Made by a program: the position numbers and the translations under genes. Below are positions 12,584 to 25,500 of a stretch of 64,000 bases of DNA, one piece after another. This DNA is from Plumapathes pennacea (lineage: Eukaryota; Cnidaria; Anthozoa; Antipatharia; Myriopathidae), in NCBI GenBank assembly GCA_964036295.1, contig OZ038473.1:2635501-2699500 (forward strand). The letters run 5' to 3'. How positions within the stretch are numbered: the stretch's first letter is position 1; every line of letters begins with the position of its first letter. The notes below the pieces were generated by a model. The model searched no databases. It had not been told where the DNA came from and was given only the letters and a program-made list of their open reading frames with translations.

Positions 12584-12891
12584 ATCCTCTTGCTCTTTAC
12601 AAAAAGTGTCAATTTTCTGTCTATAAATTGAATACGACTTCTATTTTATCCGAGTGTAATTGTGTTGATTTTTTCCCTGTTATCGTTAATTGAAATTTTG
12701 AGATACTCGGTAATTTTCCCTCTTATTTGAAATAAGTTACTTCGCCGGTTCGCACTGCATCCGTTTACTATGGTCGTTTACCCGTGAGCCTATACCCAGA
12801 TTGCGCGCTGTTTATAAGCCTGGTTTTTACAAGCAACGCAATCACAAGCACAAGGATCAAAATATTTTGAATCTTATGTTTTGCGCTGACG

Positions 12892-12956
12892 TCGAGCCTC
12901 GTTTTCACGTGAAATTAGAACCTTGCGCATGCGTCGTTCGCGCGTGAAAACGAGCC
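12892..12956. promoter_or_regulatory. Inverted repeat with NRF1-like site upstream of the ABHD14 gene
   Basis: CTCGTTTTCACG and its complement CGTGAAAACGAG flank a GC-rich core about 270-330 bases before the hydrolase start. The core contains TGCGCATGCG (12924-12933), close to the NRF1 consensus common in housekeeping promoters. Whether it acts as promoter DNA is inference; it could also be a short hairpin element. Confidence 0.35.
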
Positions 12957-13222
12957 TGATAAGTTTGCCGCTGGATCTCTAATGATCGCGGACGCACTGG
13001 CGACTGGGCAGAGTCTAACAACAAGCTGAGTTATCAAGATCAAAAAACCGTTAATAAATCTTTTAAAAGTTATCCTTAAAACCAACCTGTAACCACAATA
13101 AACTAATAAGCAGCATCAAAAAACACATTTTTCCGGCATAAATACGGTAACCAAGCAACTCTTCATTCTCCATTTTGTCTTTATTCATTTAGCAAGAAGA
13201 GATTCACGCATTTTTATCGGGG

Positions 13223-14239
13223 ATGAATATATTTTTCTGTCGACTACAGCTCAGAAAAATGCAAGGTAAAACTATAACTGGGCTGGTGATCACGGGCATC
13301 CTGTTTGTCAGTGCTTTGTATTTCATCTACTCCGGATCAGGCATCATAGACGGGCTGAAGAGCGTTTTTAATCGGAGCGACGAAGATGCCTCAGTCAGTC
13401 GCGTGAGTGATACTCAAAACAAATCTGTCGCTGAAAAGAATGAGAAAAAAGACATAGAAACAGTACAAGAGAAGAAAGAAGACCAACCGGAGACACAGGA
13501 AGATACGTCAAATTTAAGCGACGGTGCATTGAATCAACAAAAGGGCGAAGAAGGAAATAACCTCCTTATTCCGAATGCAGAAATGATGGATTCTTTGAGC
13601 AATGACAGACACATAGTCTCGTACGATGAAGGTTTTACCCAGGCTGGGGACTCAGTGATATTTTGCCGAGACGCAAGACCAACAGATCGAAACTTAGAAA
13701 AAGCTACCATTCTTTTACTTCATGGCTCCCAGTTCTCATCAACAACCTGGATAAACATCGGCACAATGAAGCTACTGGCCGCTTCGAACTACCGCGCAGT
13801 AGCGATAGACCTGCCAGGAAAAGCTAAATCTAAAGAATCAAAGATTCCTGATAGTCCAGAAAAGCAGCTACAATTCATGCTTGATCTGATCCAAGCACTA
13901 AAGCTCGAACGACCAGTTATTGTTTCACCGTCAAAAAGTGGCGATTACGCCATCCCGTTTCTGATGAACTATCCTGAAAACGTGCGAGGCTTTGTAGCAT
14001 TAGTTCCAACGGCCACCTCTAGGTACACCAAAGAACAGTACGAGCATATATACGTGCCCACCCTGGTCATTGTCGGTCAGCGGGATAATACGCTCCTTGC
14101 GCATGCGTCTGTGGATAGTCTTCAACATGTTCCTAATCGAAAGATGTTCGTGATAGACCATACGGCGCATGCGTGTTATGTTGACCACCCACCCACGTTT
14201 CACAAGCTTCTTTTGGAGTTTTTAAAAACCTTACAATAA
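13223..14239 (+). CDS. ABHD14: ABHD14-type alpha/beta hydrolase with N-terminal membrane anchor
   Basis: 338 residues in one open exon. Residues 17-37 form one hydrophobic segment (TITGLVITGILFVSALYFIY), giving a type II membrane protein as in ABHD14A. A Lys/Glu-rich stalk (about 50-120) follows, then the hydrolase fold: oxyanion loop LLLHGSQFSSTTW (164-176), YRAVAIDLPG (190-199), nucleophile elbow SPSKSG (Ser237 expected nucleophile), acid Asp288 in VGQRD, and His316 in TAHACYVD. The SPSxSG elbow and HACYxD end are typical of ABHD14A/B rather than other hydrolases. ABHD14B is reported as a protein lysine deacetylase; whether that holds here is unknown. A second ATG at 13259 (MQGK) would keep the anchor. 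An acceptor-like TTTATTCATTTAG at about 13192 leaves room for an upstream 5'UTR exon. Confidence 0.85.
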   Translation: MNIFFCRLQLRKMQGKTITGLVITGILFVSALYFIYSGSGIIDGLKSVFNRSDEDASVSRVSDTQNKSVAEKNEKKDIETVQEKKEDQPETQEDTSNLSDGALNQQKGEEGNNLLIPNAEMMDSLSNDRHIVSYDEGFTQAGDSVIFCRDARPTDRNLEKATILLLHGSQFSSTTWINIGTMKLLAASNYRAVAIDLPGKAKSKESKIPDSPEKQLQFMLDLIQALKLERPVIVSPSKSGDYAIPFLMNYPENVRGFVALVPTATSRYTKEQYEHIYVPTLVIVGQRDNTLLAHASVDSLQHVPNRKMFVIDHTAHACYVDHPPTFHKLLLEFLKTLQ

Positions 14240-16129
14240 GTTGTGTTCATGCATTGAGACTACTGGTTGCATTTTACTGTGTCCCAATCCCTAAAAAGGA
14301 GTATGTGGGGTTAGCCTGAGAAATCATTATCCGAAATGAAAATGAGATTACACGCGGAATGCGTACGCAAAGGTGTGTTCTTATACCTCGTTCACACCAG
14401 TGCTTAAACCTGTTTAAAAGGTGTTTAATTAGGTCGGCCGTTCACAATGCGCGCACGGCAAAACTAAACTGGTTTAGAATCCGTCCAACTAAACAACCTG
14501 TGCAAGGTGGTGTAAAATGTTGTGTAATTTAACACAAAATCAAAACAGGTTTTAGAGAACACAGTCTAGTAAACTTGGTTCAGTTAAACAGGTTTAGTTG
14601 GTGTGAACAGGGTATTAGTGCCAAACATTTCTATTCTATTCCTCCTTCGTGGAAAAAATCGTTTCGATAAGTCTGACACTCACTCAAACATTCTTTTAGT
14701 CAATCCTTATATCAAAATGTAATACCAGCTCTTAAGAGAACTAGGTTGAATGCGTCGGCGTGGCGGAAGACAAACTGGTGTATCAACCAAGTGTTGATGA
14801 GGGTAATGGAACGCCGTCAAAGAGACCAGTTTGTCTTATATCAAAATGAGCGCTTTCCGTGACTTTAGAGTGACGTAAACTAACAAATTAAAGCTTTTCG
14901 AGCTACGAAAGTTCACAAAATCCTGTTTATAGAGTCAAATACATTTTCTGTTTCGAGTAGTATTTGTTAGTAGAACTGAACTCTGATTGTATATACTATA
15001 TATTTGATGGAAGTTTATTGTAACGTAAACCTGCAGTCTAATAAATATACGCTGACATAAACTGGCAAATGTCACTATATTTTAGAGTATGAAAGTAAAT
15101 AAATTATGTAGTAAGGGTTTGCAGTAAAATAATTAACTCTAGCGTCATGGAACAAGCGTTGTATCATCCTAGCCCACGTCTCACTGTCAACTAAGAGATA
15201 TGTCCCTTAACATAATGCAATATTTATTTGCTGTAAAAATAATGTTCAGTGAAACAATAAAAAGGAATTATAGAAATCTCACATTGTAGTTCTCTTTCGG
15301 CAACAGTTTTCCGTGTAAAAGCAGTCCTGGTTTTTCATTAAAACCATTATAAGATCTCGTTCACTAACAGATAATTTAGTGTAAAACAACTTTAATTAGG
15401 AACCTGCTGTCCCTGGCCTGCTCTCTAGCTTGCAGCAAGTCGGGTCTCCTGCACGTGCTTTGGAATATAAACAAGCTACGCGAAAGAAGCAACAATCCGA
15501 ACTCAAGTCACGAACATTACTTTAAAAACACTATTAGACTTATCTCTTGAAGTTGGAGTTGAGCTTTCATTGTGAAAGTTTTTGTAAGTCAAGAAATCAT
15601 TACTTACATAGCTTTCCTTGACCTTTAGACGCATATAATATTTGAAGGTACCAGTTTGATTGACATTCGTCCGCAATCGCATTCTAGCCCAGTTGATTCA
15701 ATTATAACCTAATGAAAATGCTAATATAGCTATTGTTTTACCTCTTTGTGTGTGTGCGTGTGTGTAAAGCAGCAGTGTTAGTGGGAGGAATACTTGCTCA
15801 ATCTAAAGTTTGTTTGACAAACAATTTTTGATGATTGGATAAATGATAAAAGTTGAAGTTGACTTTCCACGTGCTTTCCCTAAGAAAGATTTGAATTGAT
15901 TGGCAACACACTGAGTTACTAGCAGGTGGACATAATTATTCAAAGTAAAAACCCGTAGTATCCTACTTTTTTAGTGAACGCCGTTATTTGAGTCTTTCCA
16001 AATCCACACACACTGACAATTGAATAATAGTTAAACTGCAGTTAAAGCTATCATATCCAAACAAAGAGCTTAAAAATGTATATGAACGCAGCCGTATTGA
16101 GCTAGCTGCGAATCGGTTTTACGATGTTC
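14240..16129. other. Intergenic stretch downstream of the ABHD14 gene
   Basis: No supported coding exon. AATAAA motifs at 15040-15045 and near 15255 could end the hydrolase transcript. One Harbinger-type MITE lies at 14394-14614. The rest is AT-rich sequence with a short inverted pair (AGACAAACTGGT / ACCAGTTTGTCT) at about 14768-14838. Confidence 0.5.
14394..14614. mobile_element. PIF/Harbinger-type MITE
   Basis: Begins TACCTCGTTCACACCAG and ends GTTGGTGTGAACAGGGTA, imperfect inverted repeats, flanked on both sides by TTA (14391-14393 and 14615-14617). TTA duplications and short inverted ends suit Harbinger MITEs. The interior repeats TTTAAACAGGTTTAG-like pieces. Confidence 0.6.
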
Positions 16130-16133
16130 TTAA

Positions 16134-16365
16134 AGGTGGTGTTACACTGGTCGATTTGCAACGACGATTTGCAACGCCGATTTGCTCCAAACTCACGCAA
16201 CGGTGTTGCAAGTTTTTGAATCGCTTTCAAAAACTTGCAACGCGTTGCAGCACAGCAAACATCGCGAAAAATCGTTCGCAATGCCGTGTTATACCTCAAC
16301 GTTTTTTTAGAGCAACATCGCATCGTTGCAAATCGTCGTTGCAAATCGACCAGTGTAACACCACC
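16134..16365. mobile_element. TTAA-flanked hairpin MITE (Kolobok or piggyBac type)
   Basis: About 47 bases at each end are inverted repeats (AGGTGGTGTTACACTGGTCG at the left). TTAA flanks both sides (16130-16133 and 16366-16369). The centre repeats TTGCAACG motifs. The AG start and TTAA target match the Kolobok-like element at 1343-3198 better than piggyBac. Confidence 0.7.
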
Positions 16366-16369
16366 TTAA

Positions 16370-19046
16370 AATGGGGATTACCGGCCAAATTCATGTTTAG
16401 AAGGCCTGACGTGATACTGATCATAATTATAATATAACAATATATCACTTAAAATATGAGGATGAATTACTGTACCATCAATGATACGTTTTCATCCTCC
16501 GCTTTTGCTATTATACCACACTGAGGAAACAGAAACTTAAGGCACTCTTGACAGCGTTTTCGAATCGATGCGTAGAATCAAACCGCACCCGTGCAGCCCA
16601 GGAGATAAAAGAGCCGAAAACGCAATCCACGATACACATTTGGTTCTAAACATCTGCGCGCCAGGTGTATATTTTCGGGAAAGTTATCACAAGCGATCAG
16701 CTTGATACGAAAAGTACAAGACGCGTGGAACAGGAGGGGGGTAAAACGTGGGAAGTCTTCCATAAGTGCGAAGTCAGTCCAACCTACTTCGTTATTCGTA
16801 TTAGTCAATCCCTTCTTAGCTCTGCTAGGTTTCATTTGACAGTTCACGAGTTCGACTAAGCTTTTCTCGTCTTTTTCAGCGAAATTTTTAAATGCTGAGT
16901 ACTGTCATCACTCATTCGTTGGTCCCCTGCGTCACACAACTCGAGAACTATACGAGATGAAACTGAACCTATGATTATGCATCGAATACTAATCAACCGT
17001 CTGTCGGTTAAACTCAAGTTAGTCTGCCAAACGGCCTGGTATGTAAGTAGAGATTTCATAGTGATTTCATGCAACTCTGTTATATATGTTGAGACCGAAC
17101 ATATTCAAACTCTATTACTCTATTACTCTATTACGAACTGCGCAGTTCACTGTCTTCGCTATACGGCATATCGTGCCTCACGGAGCGTACAATATGCTAT
17201 CGCGCAATGCACTGATTTGTTCAATTGACCAGTATGGGCCTCGATTATGAAATTCAAATAATGTTCGAACAAATCAACTCGAGCTAGTAAAGCCCAAGGG
17301 ATGGTCAGGCTTGCAAGTAACAAAAGATTTGTTTGTGCTAGACTCCTCGATTTAACGAGATTAGGGTTATTTACAAACGCCCTTTCAGCTGCTAAACACG
17401 TGCTGATTAGTTTATTATGCAATTAATCTATATTCCTCAGTTGTTTCACAACTTTTTGAGGGGATGATATTCTGCTTCGCCACGCGCAAGGATCGCAGTT
17501 AGCGTTAACTTATCCTGCTTGTATAGTAAACGTATCTTATTTGTGTGACATGTAAAAGTACAAACCGAAAAAGTTAGAACTATGATCAGTAATCAATATC
17601 AAATCTGAACTAGGAGTTGATTTTGAAGACCGAATTCCCTTTCTATGGATTATACCATCTAAAAACACAACGAATGGATCAGAAACGTATGTCTACAAGT
17701 TTGCGTCGAGACGACTCAGCTGTTCCTCTTAAATGTGAGCTTATCTGTAAAGCAACCAGGAAAAACGGGTACGTATACACATTATTTACTCGATTTCGTT
17801 TACGCTGTCGTGAAGAAAGTCTTTGGATCTTTTGCATGACATTATTGAAGAGTTAACTGCAGAATTTTTCTTGAAAAATCTATGGCCGGCGGTGGAAAGA
17901 CCGCACTCCTGGAATATTTAAACAAAGTTTATATAGGATGGCTGCACCGCGGAGAAGTGAATTTCGTATCTCCAATAATTATTTGAACAAAGAGAGCGAG
18001 TAAGGTATCGATTAAATAAGAAGAAGAGTTCGTATCTCAAAGCAAACTAACACAAAATTTCAGTGAAAATACCGACATATTTTAACCTCTTTGGAGAGCT
18101 CTCACGTTATTGGCTACAGTACACCCAGTAGCCATGGCAACATCAATATACAGTATAGTAAGGACACTATGTATCGCAAAATTTGCTTTTACACATCCCT
18201 CAGAGTGCGTGTTCTCCGATCGGTGAAACTAAGACCAATGGTATATACTGTGTCAAAATTATCCACGGTTTGAATCGGAGTATCCTTGGCGAGAATATAT
18301 TTTAATTTCTAACCTGAGATTGCGACTTTGAACTTCAAAGAGCTAGAACTTTCGAGTTGTGAGTTGTAAGTTGCGAGTTTAAAGTACCGAAGCTCGAGTT
18401 AAAAAGTCGCGAATAACATGGCAAGCCAAAAATTAAACTTATTCTTGCGGACCTTGGGAAACGTATGCTCATGTACTTCAGTGCCATCTAGAATTCCATT
18501 TTCCGCTAATAACATACAAAGTAACCTTGCAAAGTTAATGAACTACGACCTAAGTGATGGGCATATGGACTAAAGCGCTTGTTTACACTGTAATAGCTGA
18601 ACATGAGCCATTTATTAGCTCAAGTCTTCGGTAGCAGTGATGTCAAAGGTTATTGCTGAGTTTTGACGACTGAAGCTCGTTTTAACTCTGGTACCGTAAC
18701 TAAGACAGTATAACAGTATGTTGTTTGGGTTTTCTCTTAGCTCTTAGATAGCTCAAATATCTGTTGTATAACTTAATGCTTTCATACAATAATATGCCTT
18801 GCTAACATGTTATATTTCCTGGCTGTTTCGCTCGACTGAAGGTCCACGCCTATTTGAACTCTAACTCACAATGCATAACACTTGAAAATGACGGGTGACG
18901 AAATGCTCGTTTTATTTGTGGAACTAAAAGCCTACTAATGTACCCGACGATCATATCTAAATATAATTAGTCTTGTAGAGTTATGGTAATCGAATACGGA
19001 TAAGTTTGTGCATCAGGTTGTAGTGGCGTACCGTGATACTCACATA
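16370..19046. other. Non-coding intergenic stretch
   Basis: Only short chance frames are seen on either strand. No domain, RNA gene or clear repeat was recognised. Confidence 0.4.
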
Positions 19047-20540
19047 CACTGTAAAATGAAAAGAGCCATCTTGGCCCCAAAATTGGGGTCGTTTCGGTGA
19101 GTAAAAAATGGCACCTATTTTTGGGGCCGTTTTGGTGTAAATATTTGGGGTCGTTTTGGTGCTAACTTTTGGACTGTAACGACCCCAATTTTAGGGCCAA
19201 ATGGGATCATTAAATGGTCCAAATTAGAAAAAACAGGGGTCGTTTTGGGTCTGATAAAGGCTGTTTTGGTTTTTCTGGGCAGCCAAAATGGCTACAAAAT
19301 AAAACGGCCCTATCACAAATGGCCCCTCTAAAAATAGCCATTTTGGCTCTTTTGCAGGCCACTTGAGTACCTTATCAGATCTTGTATGAAATACAGCATG
19401 TTCACACACAAATCACGAAATCTGAATCGTTATACAATGCATTTAATTCACACCAAAAGAATGTTCTATTTGACATGTTTCCTTCAATGTTATAGCCAAT
19501 AACAACTTTCTCAATTCAAAATCACATACAACTGTAGTAAATATATAGAATAAAACCTGAGTGTAAGAATCACATGCAACTCATGCATGTTTTACCATTA
19601 TCTAATTCCTGAACATTACATTTAATTCAAGCTACAAATTTTGTTGATTTGTTTCATCATATCATATTCATACAAAATAAATAACTTTAAAATTCATAAA
19701 CTAATTTTGTGGATTTCATGTTGTTTATAGATAAAATACAAAAACTTGAACAAAACTCAAACTGCTCACTAAAGTGGGACATCCCCTCACCTTTCACTTA
19801 TGCAAGGCATTCAGGAATGTTACAATGCTAACCTGGGTTTGTCCCCTTTGCAGACCCAGGAGGGTTTCTTCTAGAAATGCAAGGATTGCCTTGCAACTAG
19901 TGTAGCTTTATTAAAAATATAAAATGATGCCATTGATCCTTCCACTACAATATGAAGTAAGTCCACGTCGAAGGTGTTTCCAATCGCAACGATTTGTGGT
20001 TGGACGAAACTCCTTATTTCTTCGTCCACATTACTGTCTCTCTAAAATAAGAGAAAATATTAAAATATATATTAGCAATAATAATAATGATAATAATAAT
20101 GATAACAACAACAACAAAAGTTAACAGTTGATAATATGTATCAGTGAAAAAGGTAAGAACTATGGTACAACAAGAACAAAATCATACTTTGACAATCATG
20201 AAACTATTTCTGTTAATCTTTATAAGCCATAATAGACCCAATTGGCTAACATATTTACATCCTTGTAGCCACCAATTTCAGATCACGTGACAATTACTTT
20301 GGGTGGTTACAATTATTGTCCTTTTAGAACACACTCCTGTGCACTCAGTTGCGTGTAAGAAATTGCACAATTGTAACTACCCAAACAAATCATCATTGAA
20401 TTGGGTGGCAACAAAGATGCATAAACATGTTAGCCAAGGGAGAACAAACTTGCTTTGGGAAGTTTGAGTTACCAAGGGTTTGAGCTGTCAAGAATCTTCT
20501 GTAATCTGCAATACATAAGCCAAATTTTCATTGAGGTCTT

Positions 20541-20646
20541 ACCATTAATACTGTGATGACTTCCTCTTGTGCACCATGTTTCTTTCCTCCCTTTTGGCGA
20601 AGTGCTTTGTTGATTACAAGTAATGCCGTTCGGTCTTTGAATTCTA
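20541..20646 (-). CDS. Candidate short exon inside the transposon
   Basis: Minus-strand segment between an acceptor ATCTTATTTAG and a donor ATG|GTAAGA. One frame reads EFKDRTALLVINKALRQKGG and continues KKHGAQEEVITVLM, helical and coding-like. It does not join in phase to the serine-rich exon as drawn. No family recognised. Confidence 0.25.
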
Positions 20647-21319
20647 AATAAGATAATCATATTAGTCTTCCAGAAGAGTTGCACAGTAGAGGAGAGAATA
20701 TAAAATAAAGATCATTATAAAAAAACTTTATTTATAGACAGGTGCAACTTTTATTCTTTTTATCAGCAAGTTAGATGAAATCTATCCATACCACTGGAGA
20801 AAGCACCCTAAAATTAGTTTGTAATAAATTGCAATTACAATTACACCTACACATATGCCTCCTCAAAGGCATAAAAGAAATGAAATGGGATCCCCAGAAT
20901 TATCAAGTTCTTTGAAATGGAAATTGTTTTACTGTTTGTCACAAAAGTACAAGCCAATGTTCCAAGACACTTTAAAACACTGCGGTAATGTCCAGAACTG
21001 AGAACTGTACATGTTGCATACAGAAATTCAAAAGCAGTAATCTAATAATAATAATAATAATCACAAATAATTCGAGCTTTTTTGACTTGAATTTGACAAT
21101 CAAACATTAGTATAGAACCTGTGGGTCCAAGTGGCGCCTTCTGTCGAACATATTACAAGTCTTGATGCTATAAAGTTTTGGACTGGAAATCCTTTTCTAA
21201 ATTATGCATACAGTACTTCTGTTAAACTCCTAAATCCATAATTTACCTTGTCTGTTTCTACAGTATTTTACCCGGAACCATGTCCTGACCTGCTCAATTG
21301 CTTACAGCATATCTTACCT

Positions 21320-21591
21320 TGCCTGATGAGGAATTTGATGGTAAGCGTCCATCAAAATAGTGCAAGTTTTTTTCGCTTTGCATGAGGAGCTGGTGCAATC
21401 GTCTTTTTCATTCTGAATTTCTTCGTCTGAATATACATCATCGGAGGACTGCATTGGCGTCGATGAGAATGATGGACCACCTAACACACTTGATGATCGA
21501 AAACCACTTGAGCTGGTTATGCTGGCACTGGTGAACTGAATCTCATCACTGGCATCGGTTAATGATGACTCTCCAGACAAAGATACGCTCT
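21320..21591 (-). CDS. Candidate serine-rich exon inside the transposon
   Basis: On the minus strand an acceptor TTTCTATTGCAG is followed by an open segment rich in Ser and Asp/Glu (SVSLSGESSLTDASDEIQF and on), ending at a donor GGCAAG|GTAAGA near 21318. A second open frame near its end reads LHYFDGRLPSNSSSGK, so the true phase is unsettled. No family recognised. Confidence 0.3.
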
Positions 21592-21969
21592 GCAATAGAA
21601 ATACAAAAAATCAACCTCGGAAATATATTCAATGCGAATCGAGTTAGAAAGACAATTATTTAAGAAGAGGGAGAGTTTTCCAACGCCATCGTTCATCCGT
21701 CGCCCGAGCTTGTCCGTTACAGTGAGCGCGCTCAAATGTGCATGAATGAGCATGCTCGCGCGCGAGACCGCTGGAAAATTTTCTGAGCCTCGAGCCCAGG
21801 CCTTTCCGCGACGTTACAATCTGGTAGGAAGTTTCGCACGAAGTCTTACCTCTTCAACAGATAGTAATTTCTTGAACTTTATCCGCTCGGAAAGTACTTC
21901 TTCAACTCGGCGCTATGTGAGTATAGCCACCAGGTCTTCACCGTCAGCATTCTCACCAACTGCAAGAGT

Positions 21970-22151
21970 GCAAGCAAGAGAACGATCGAATGCAAGTTTG
22001 CCCATGACGCTTCAAGTCTTTGAGTGAAATATCGTTAATATCAACAAGTTTCATAGACTTACTCAGTCTTTCCAGTGTCGCTGATGAGAATCCGTGGAAC
22101 CCAAGCCAGCGTTCAACCTCTTCGCTTGTAAAATTGGGATTGAATTCCATT
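21970..22151 (-). CDS. Candidate first exon inside the transposon, SAM-like start
   Basis: From the ATG at 22151 the minus strand reads MEFNPNFTSEEVERWLGFHG and then FSSATLERLSKSM...ISLKDLKRHG. The EEVERWL...GF...L...DLK pattern recalls the start of a SAM domain. A donor-like TTG|GTGAGA lies near 21970. The frame does not join cleanly to the next candidate exon, so the model is incomplete. It may be transposon-encoded or a captured host fragment. Confidence 0.3.
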
Positions 22152-22575
22152 TTAAAACGGAGAGAGATGTGTGCTCGAATCTTCTCTTCGGGAGGTTTGT
22201 GCAAGAGCAAACCCGCTTTTGGAGGGAACTGTGTTTTGTGCAAACCTTGTATATTTGTCTAACATGCAAACTTTCTCCGAAATAGATATCTGTTTTATCT
22301 AAAATCGTATAGGATTACTCTGTGTCAAAATGGATTATAATAGGGCCAAATCAGCCCATTCACTGTTGGTCCTAGAAAGGGCTGATTTGTTAGAGAAAGG
22401 CCAAAATGGTTTTTACAAAACCATTTTGGGATAATTGAACGGCCAAATCAGCCCTCATACGTTGCCATTTTGGCCTTCTGAGTTCAGAATAGCCCCATAA
22501 GGGCCAAATCGACTCACATGACTTTGGGGCCGTTTTGGCTTTTGGGGCCAAGACGGCTCTTTTCATTTTACAGTG

Positions 22576-25500
22576 TACTTCGTTAAACATGCAGTGAGAA
22601 TACTGAGGCAGAATTCGACTCCTTTAAGCTGGCGGTTCACTCGGTAAAGCAAGCGCAAGAGAAGGGAAAAGTTTCCACTATTCTCTTGCGCTTGCGTTTG
22701 CGCTTGCTTCTCACAACTTTACGGCGTAAACCGGTCGCTTGCGGCTTTACTCGTGCGAACCAGCCTTTAGAGGCGTCATCACTTGCCTTAGAACCAAGCT
22801 TAGTACGCGGCAATGCGCATGGGTTATTTTTTCGCCTCATGTACAAGCTGAAGCTTGTGTTAGACAACAAATATGGTAAGGTCAACCACAGGTAAGGGCA
22901 CTTCTGGTTTCTCCGGGATAAAAAAGTAATCTGGCCATTAAATATTCCTCGTGAATGCAGAGTCGTCAATTTTGTCTGGAGACGAAAGAAAAATCTTGTA
23001 TATATTTACGCTAGATTTCTGTAACCAAGAGCGGAAGACACGTTGAAACGACAGAATGCACTCAGAAAGTAAAATCAATTGAATTTGAACACGTGGTCAG
23101 CAGCAACGCTTATGTAACCGCCTTTTGTTCTAATCACAAGAAAACTCCACCAAAATACAACGAAATTCACTCAGGTAAGGCTATATAAATCACAGGCTAA
23201 CCTCAATATATGGAGCTTAAATCCGCAAAATACCATCAAATAAAGATTCATCACAATGATTTAGATGGAGACGGTCTTCGAGTAATCATATGTCAAACTT
23301 GTCTTTCATGTCCTGCATGAGTGAGATACTGTTAAATCGTAACGCTTTTGAGTTTGTGTAGGTGTATGGCCGCAGAATTTACTTCCTAAGTGCGTACTTC
23401 AAGAAGGTTTATTTTTGGACATTTGGGCACCCAGGGGAACCTTCCAGAACGTTTCAAGAGCAGAGCGGGTAAAGAGGTTGAGCACCTGCTATAATTTACT
23501 ACAAAGCATTTTACATTTCATTTGGCTGAAGCAGCAATAAAAAAGCGGACGACGTTTCGCAGCATCTTACGACTAAAGACGTCAGTATTCTTCAGCTGTG
23601 TGAACGCATGGCTTTTACAGTTTACGGGACTTCCAAAATACCAAGAACTGAAATAACGTGTTGAAGAAAGTACGGTACAACTTGTTCATTATTATCTTCG
23701 AGTGTTCATCTCGATATCTCACGAACACTCGAATAATTGTCCCCATAACTGGTAAATACGAAAACGTTCCGACAAGAACTAACGTGCATACAACGTATTT
23801 CTTGTGACTAATGTTTTTACTTGCATCAGTGATGTGATGAAAAGACTTTCATCAATACTTTTGTTTAGCCATTTAAATTTACAACTGGCGTGTAGTAACC
23901 CCCGACTGTGTTATGAAAGCGTGTTCTTCGCCTAACTTTGTTGGCTTTCGTTTAACTGCTCAGTCACACCTTGTTTTCTATTTTGTTGCGTCTTAACTTG
24001 GCAAATTAATACCGTAGTGTTTTGCCACCAGCTTATTGAACAAAAGACTTATTCAATCTTTTCAGAAGCGATGAAGAATTCATCAAAGGAAAAATAAATA
24101 CTAAGTGATAGTGATCTTCACAGCTGTGAAGTCCTTGCAGGGTGCCGGAGGCTTCAAACACGATTCAAACACACATACTCTGCGATATCGCTCTGGGTGC
24201 ATGCATGCGATCATACCCTGCCATAACCGCGGGTATTATTTCTAAACCTGAAATATCGATATCTAAGCAATCGCAATCACACAACATCAATCGAATCGAA
24301 TTTGCATTCAATGTTCCTTCCCCCAGCTCAAGTCCAATGTGCGACGAGAGCTGACACAGTGTATTTAAACAGTGAATAGTTTTCATCATTTGAAAGTGCG
24401 CTACTAATATAATTATCCTGTGTTGACAATTCTCCGGCTGTTGCATTGGAGAGAAAACAACCCAATAGTTATTGTCGTTTTTCTGTTATGAAAGTCAGCC
24501 TACAATTAAAGGCTTTCAGTGTCATAAGGTGAGAATTGGGCAACATCTACAAACAGATCCGTCAATAAACCGTCCATTGTTTAACTCAAAAAAACTTCAA
24601 GGCATTTAAAGATAGCGTGTTTCAAGGTAAAGCTGACAGAGTTAATGATCCAAGAAAGAATAAATATAAGCCCGCGTATTTCATGGAAGGAAAGGCGTCA
24701 TTCAAAGAGCAGAGCATATTAAGTCAGATTGCTCAAGGTGTTACATAACAAAGACACCAATGAGACATACCAATTCCACAAGTTGTCCGTACAAAACTCA
24801 TTGAACTTGACAGCAGAGAAGATTGGCCTTACTGAGAAAGCGGACTGACGGAAACTTTTGAAGCAGCAAAAAGCAGCAAGACCCCCTAAAACCAACAACT
24901 CATTTGTAAGTTACATAACTCCTCAGCGAGCACGTGCTGGTATGAGCCAAGGTACGCCAAGCAGGTCCGGAGGCCGTGTATTTATTTGAAAAGTTCTTTA
25001 AATATTGTGCCAAAGTCCTTTAGACAATAAATAACAGGATTATATGAGTTGACTTTGTATTCTATAAAAAATAAACAAATACGCGCTGGGAAGGGTAGAC
25101 GGTTGTTACCATGAAGATCTAATCTCGTGTTCATCCAGCCCTCAGTTTAAACTGCTTACATCCCACGTAATACTGTGCTTATTACGCCCCAGCACTCCGG
25201 CATAAAAGTGTACGCACAGTACGACAATGAGAGAACGTAAGGGTTTGATAATAGGCTATCGATGCCCCTAACTGTTTCATGTGCCCAGCAATTGTTTAGT
25301 TCACACTTGAAATGTGTTTGAAACACAAAAGGCTTTAAGATGGCATTGTGAAGAAATGACATACAGGGCAGAACACGGAAAGTTAAACGGTTACGCGCAT
25401 CCGTAGGACAAAACCGAACGATCTGATACTTCGATATCTGGATGTGTTTTATTAGACATTAGTGATCTGATGAATGGCGGAAAGAATATTAACAGTGATA

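Larger units (their letters stand above)
19047..22575. mobile_element. 3.5-kb DNA transposon with CACTG ends and TA flanks
   Basis: Left end CACTGTAAAATGAAAAGAGC and right end GCTCTTTTCATTTTACAGTG are inverted repeats. The similarity continues inward as GGCCCCAAAA/GGGGTCGTTTTGG blocks over about 250 bases (19047-19350 and 22320-22575). TA flanks both ends (19045-19046, 22576-22577). CACTG ends with a 2-bp TA duplication suit the CMC group (EnSpm/Mirage) or a Tc1-like element. Coding-like segments lie on the minus strand in the right half. No transposase catalytic domain was recognised. Confidence 0.7.

Noticed and set aside
16102..16437. Two overlapping frames on opposite strands with similar sequence
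   Set aside because: They mirror each other because they lie in the inverted repeat of the TTAA-flanked MITE.
23235..23310. Short EF-hand-like run (NDLDGDG) in the region 3' of the Sox gene
   Set aside because: Only about ten residues, no second EF-hand half, no flanking splice sites; probably chance.
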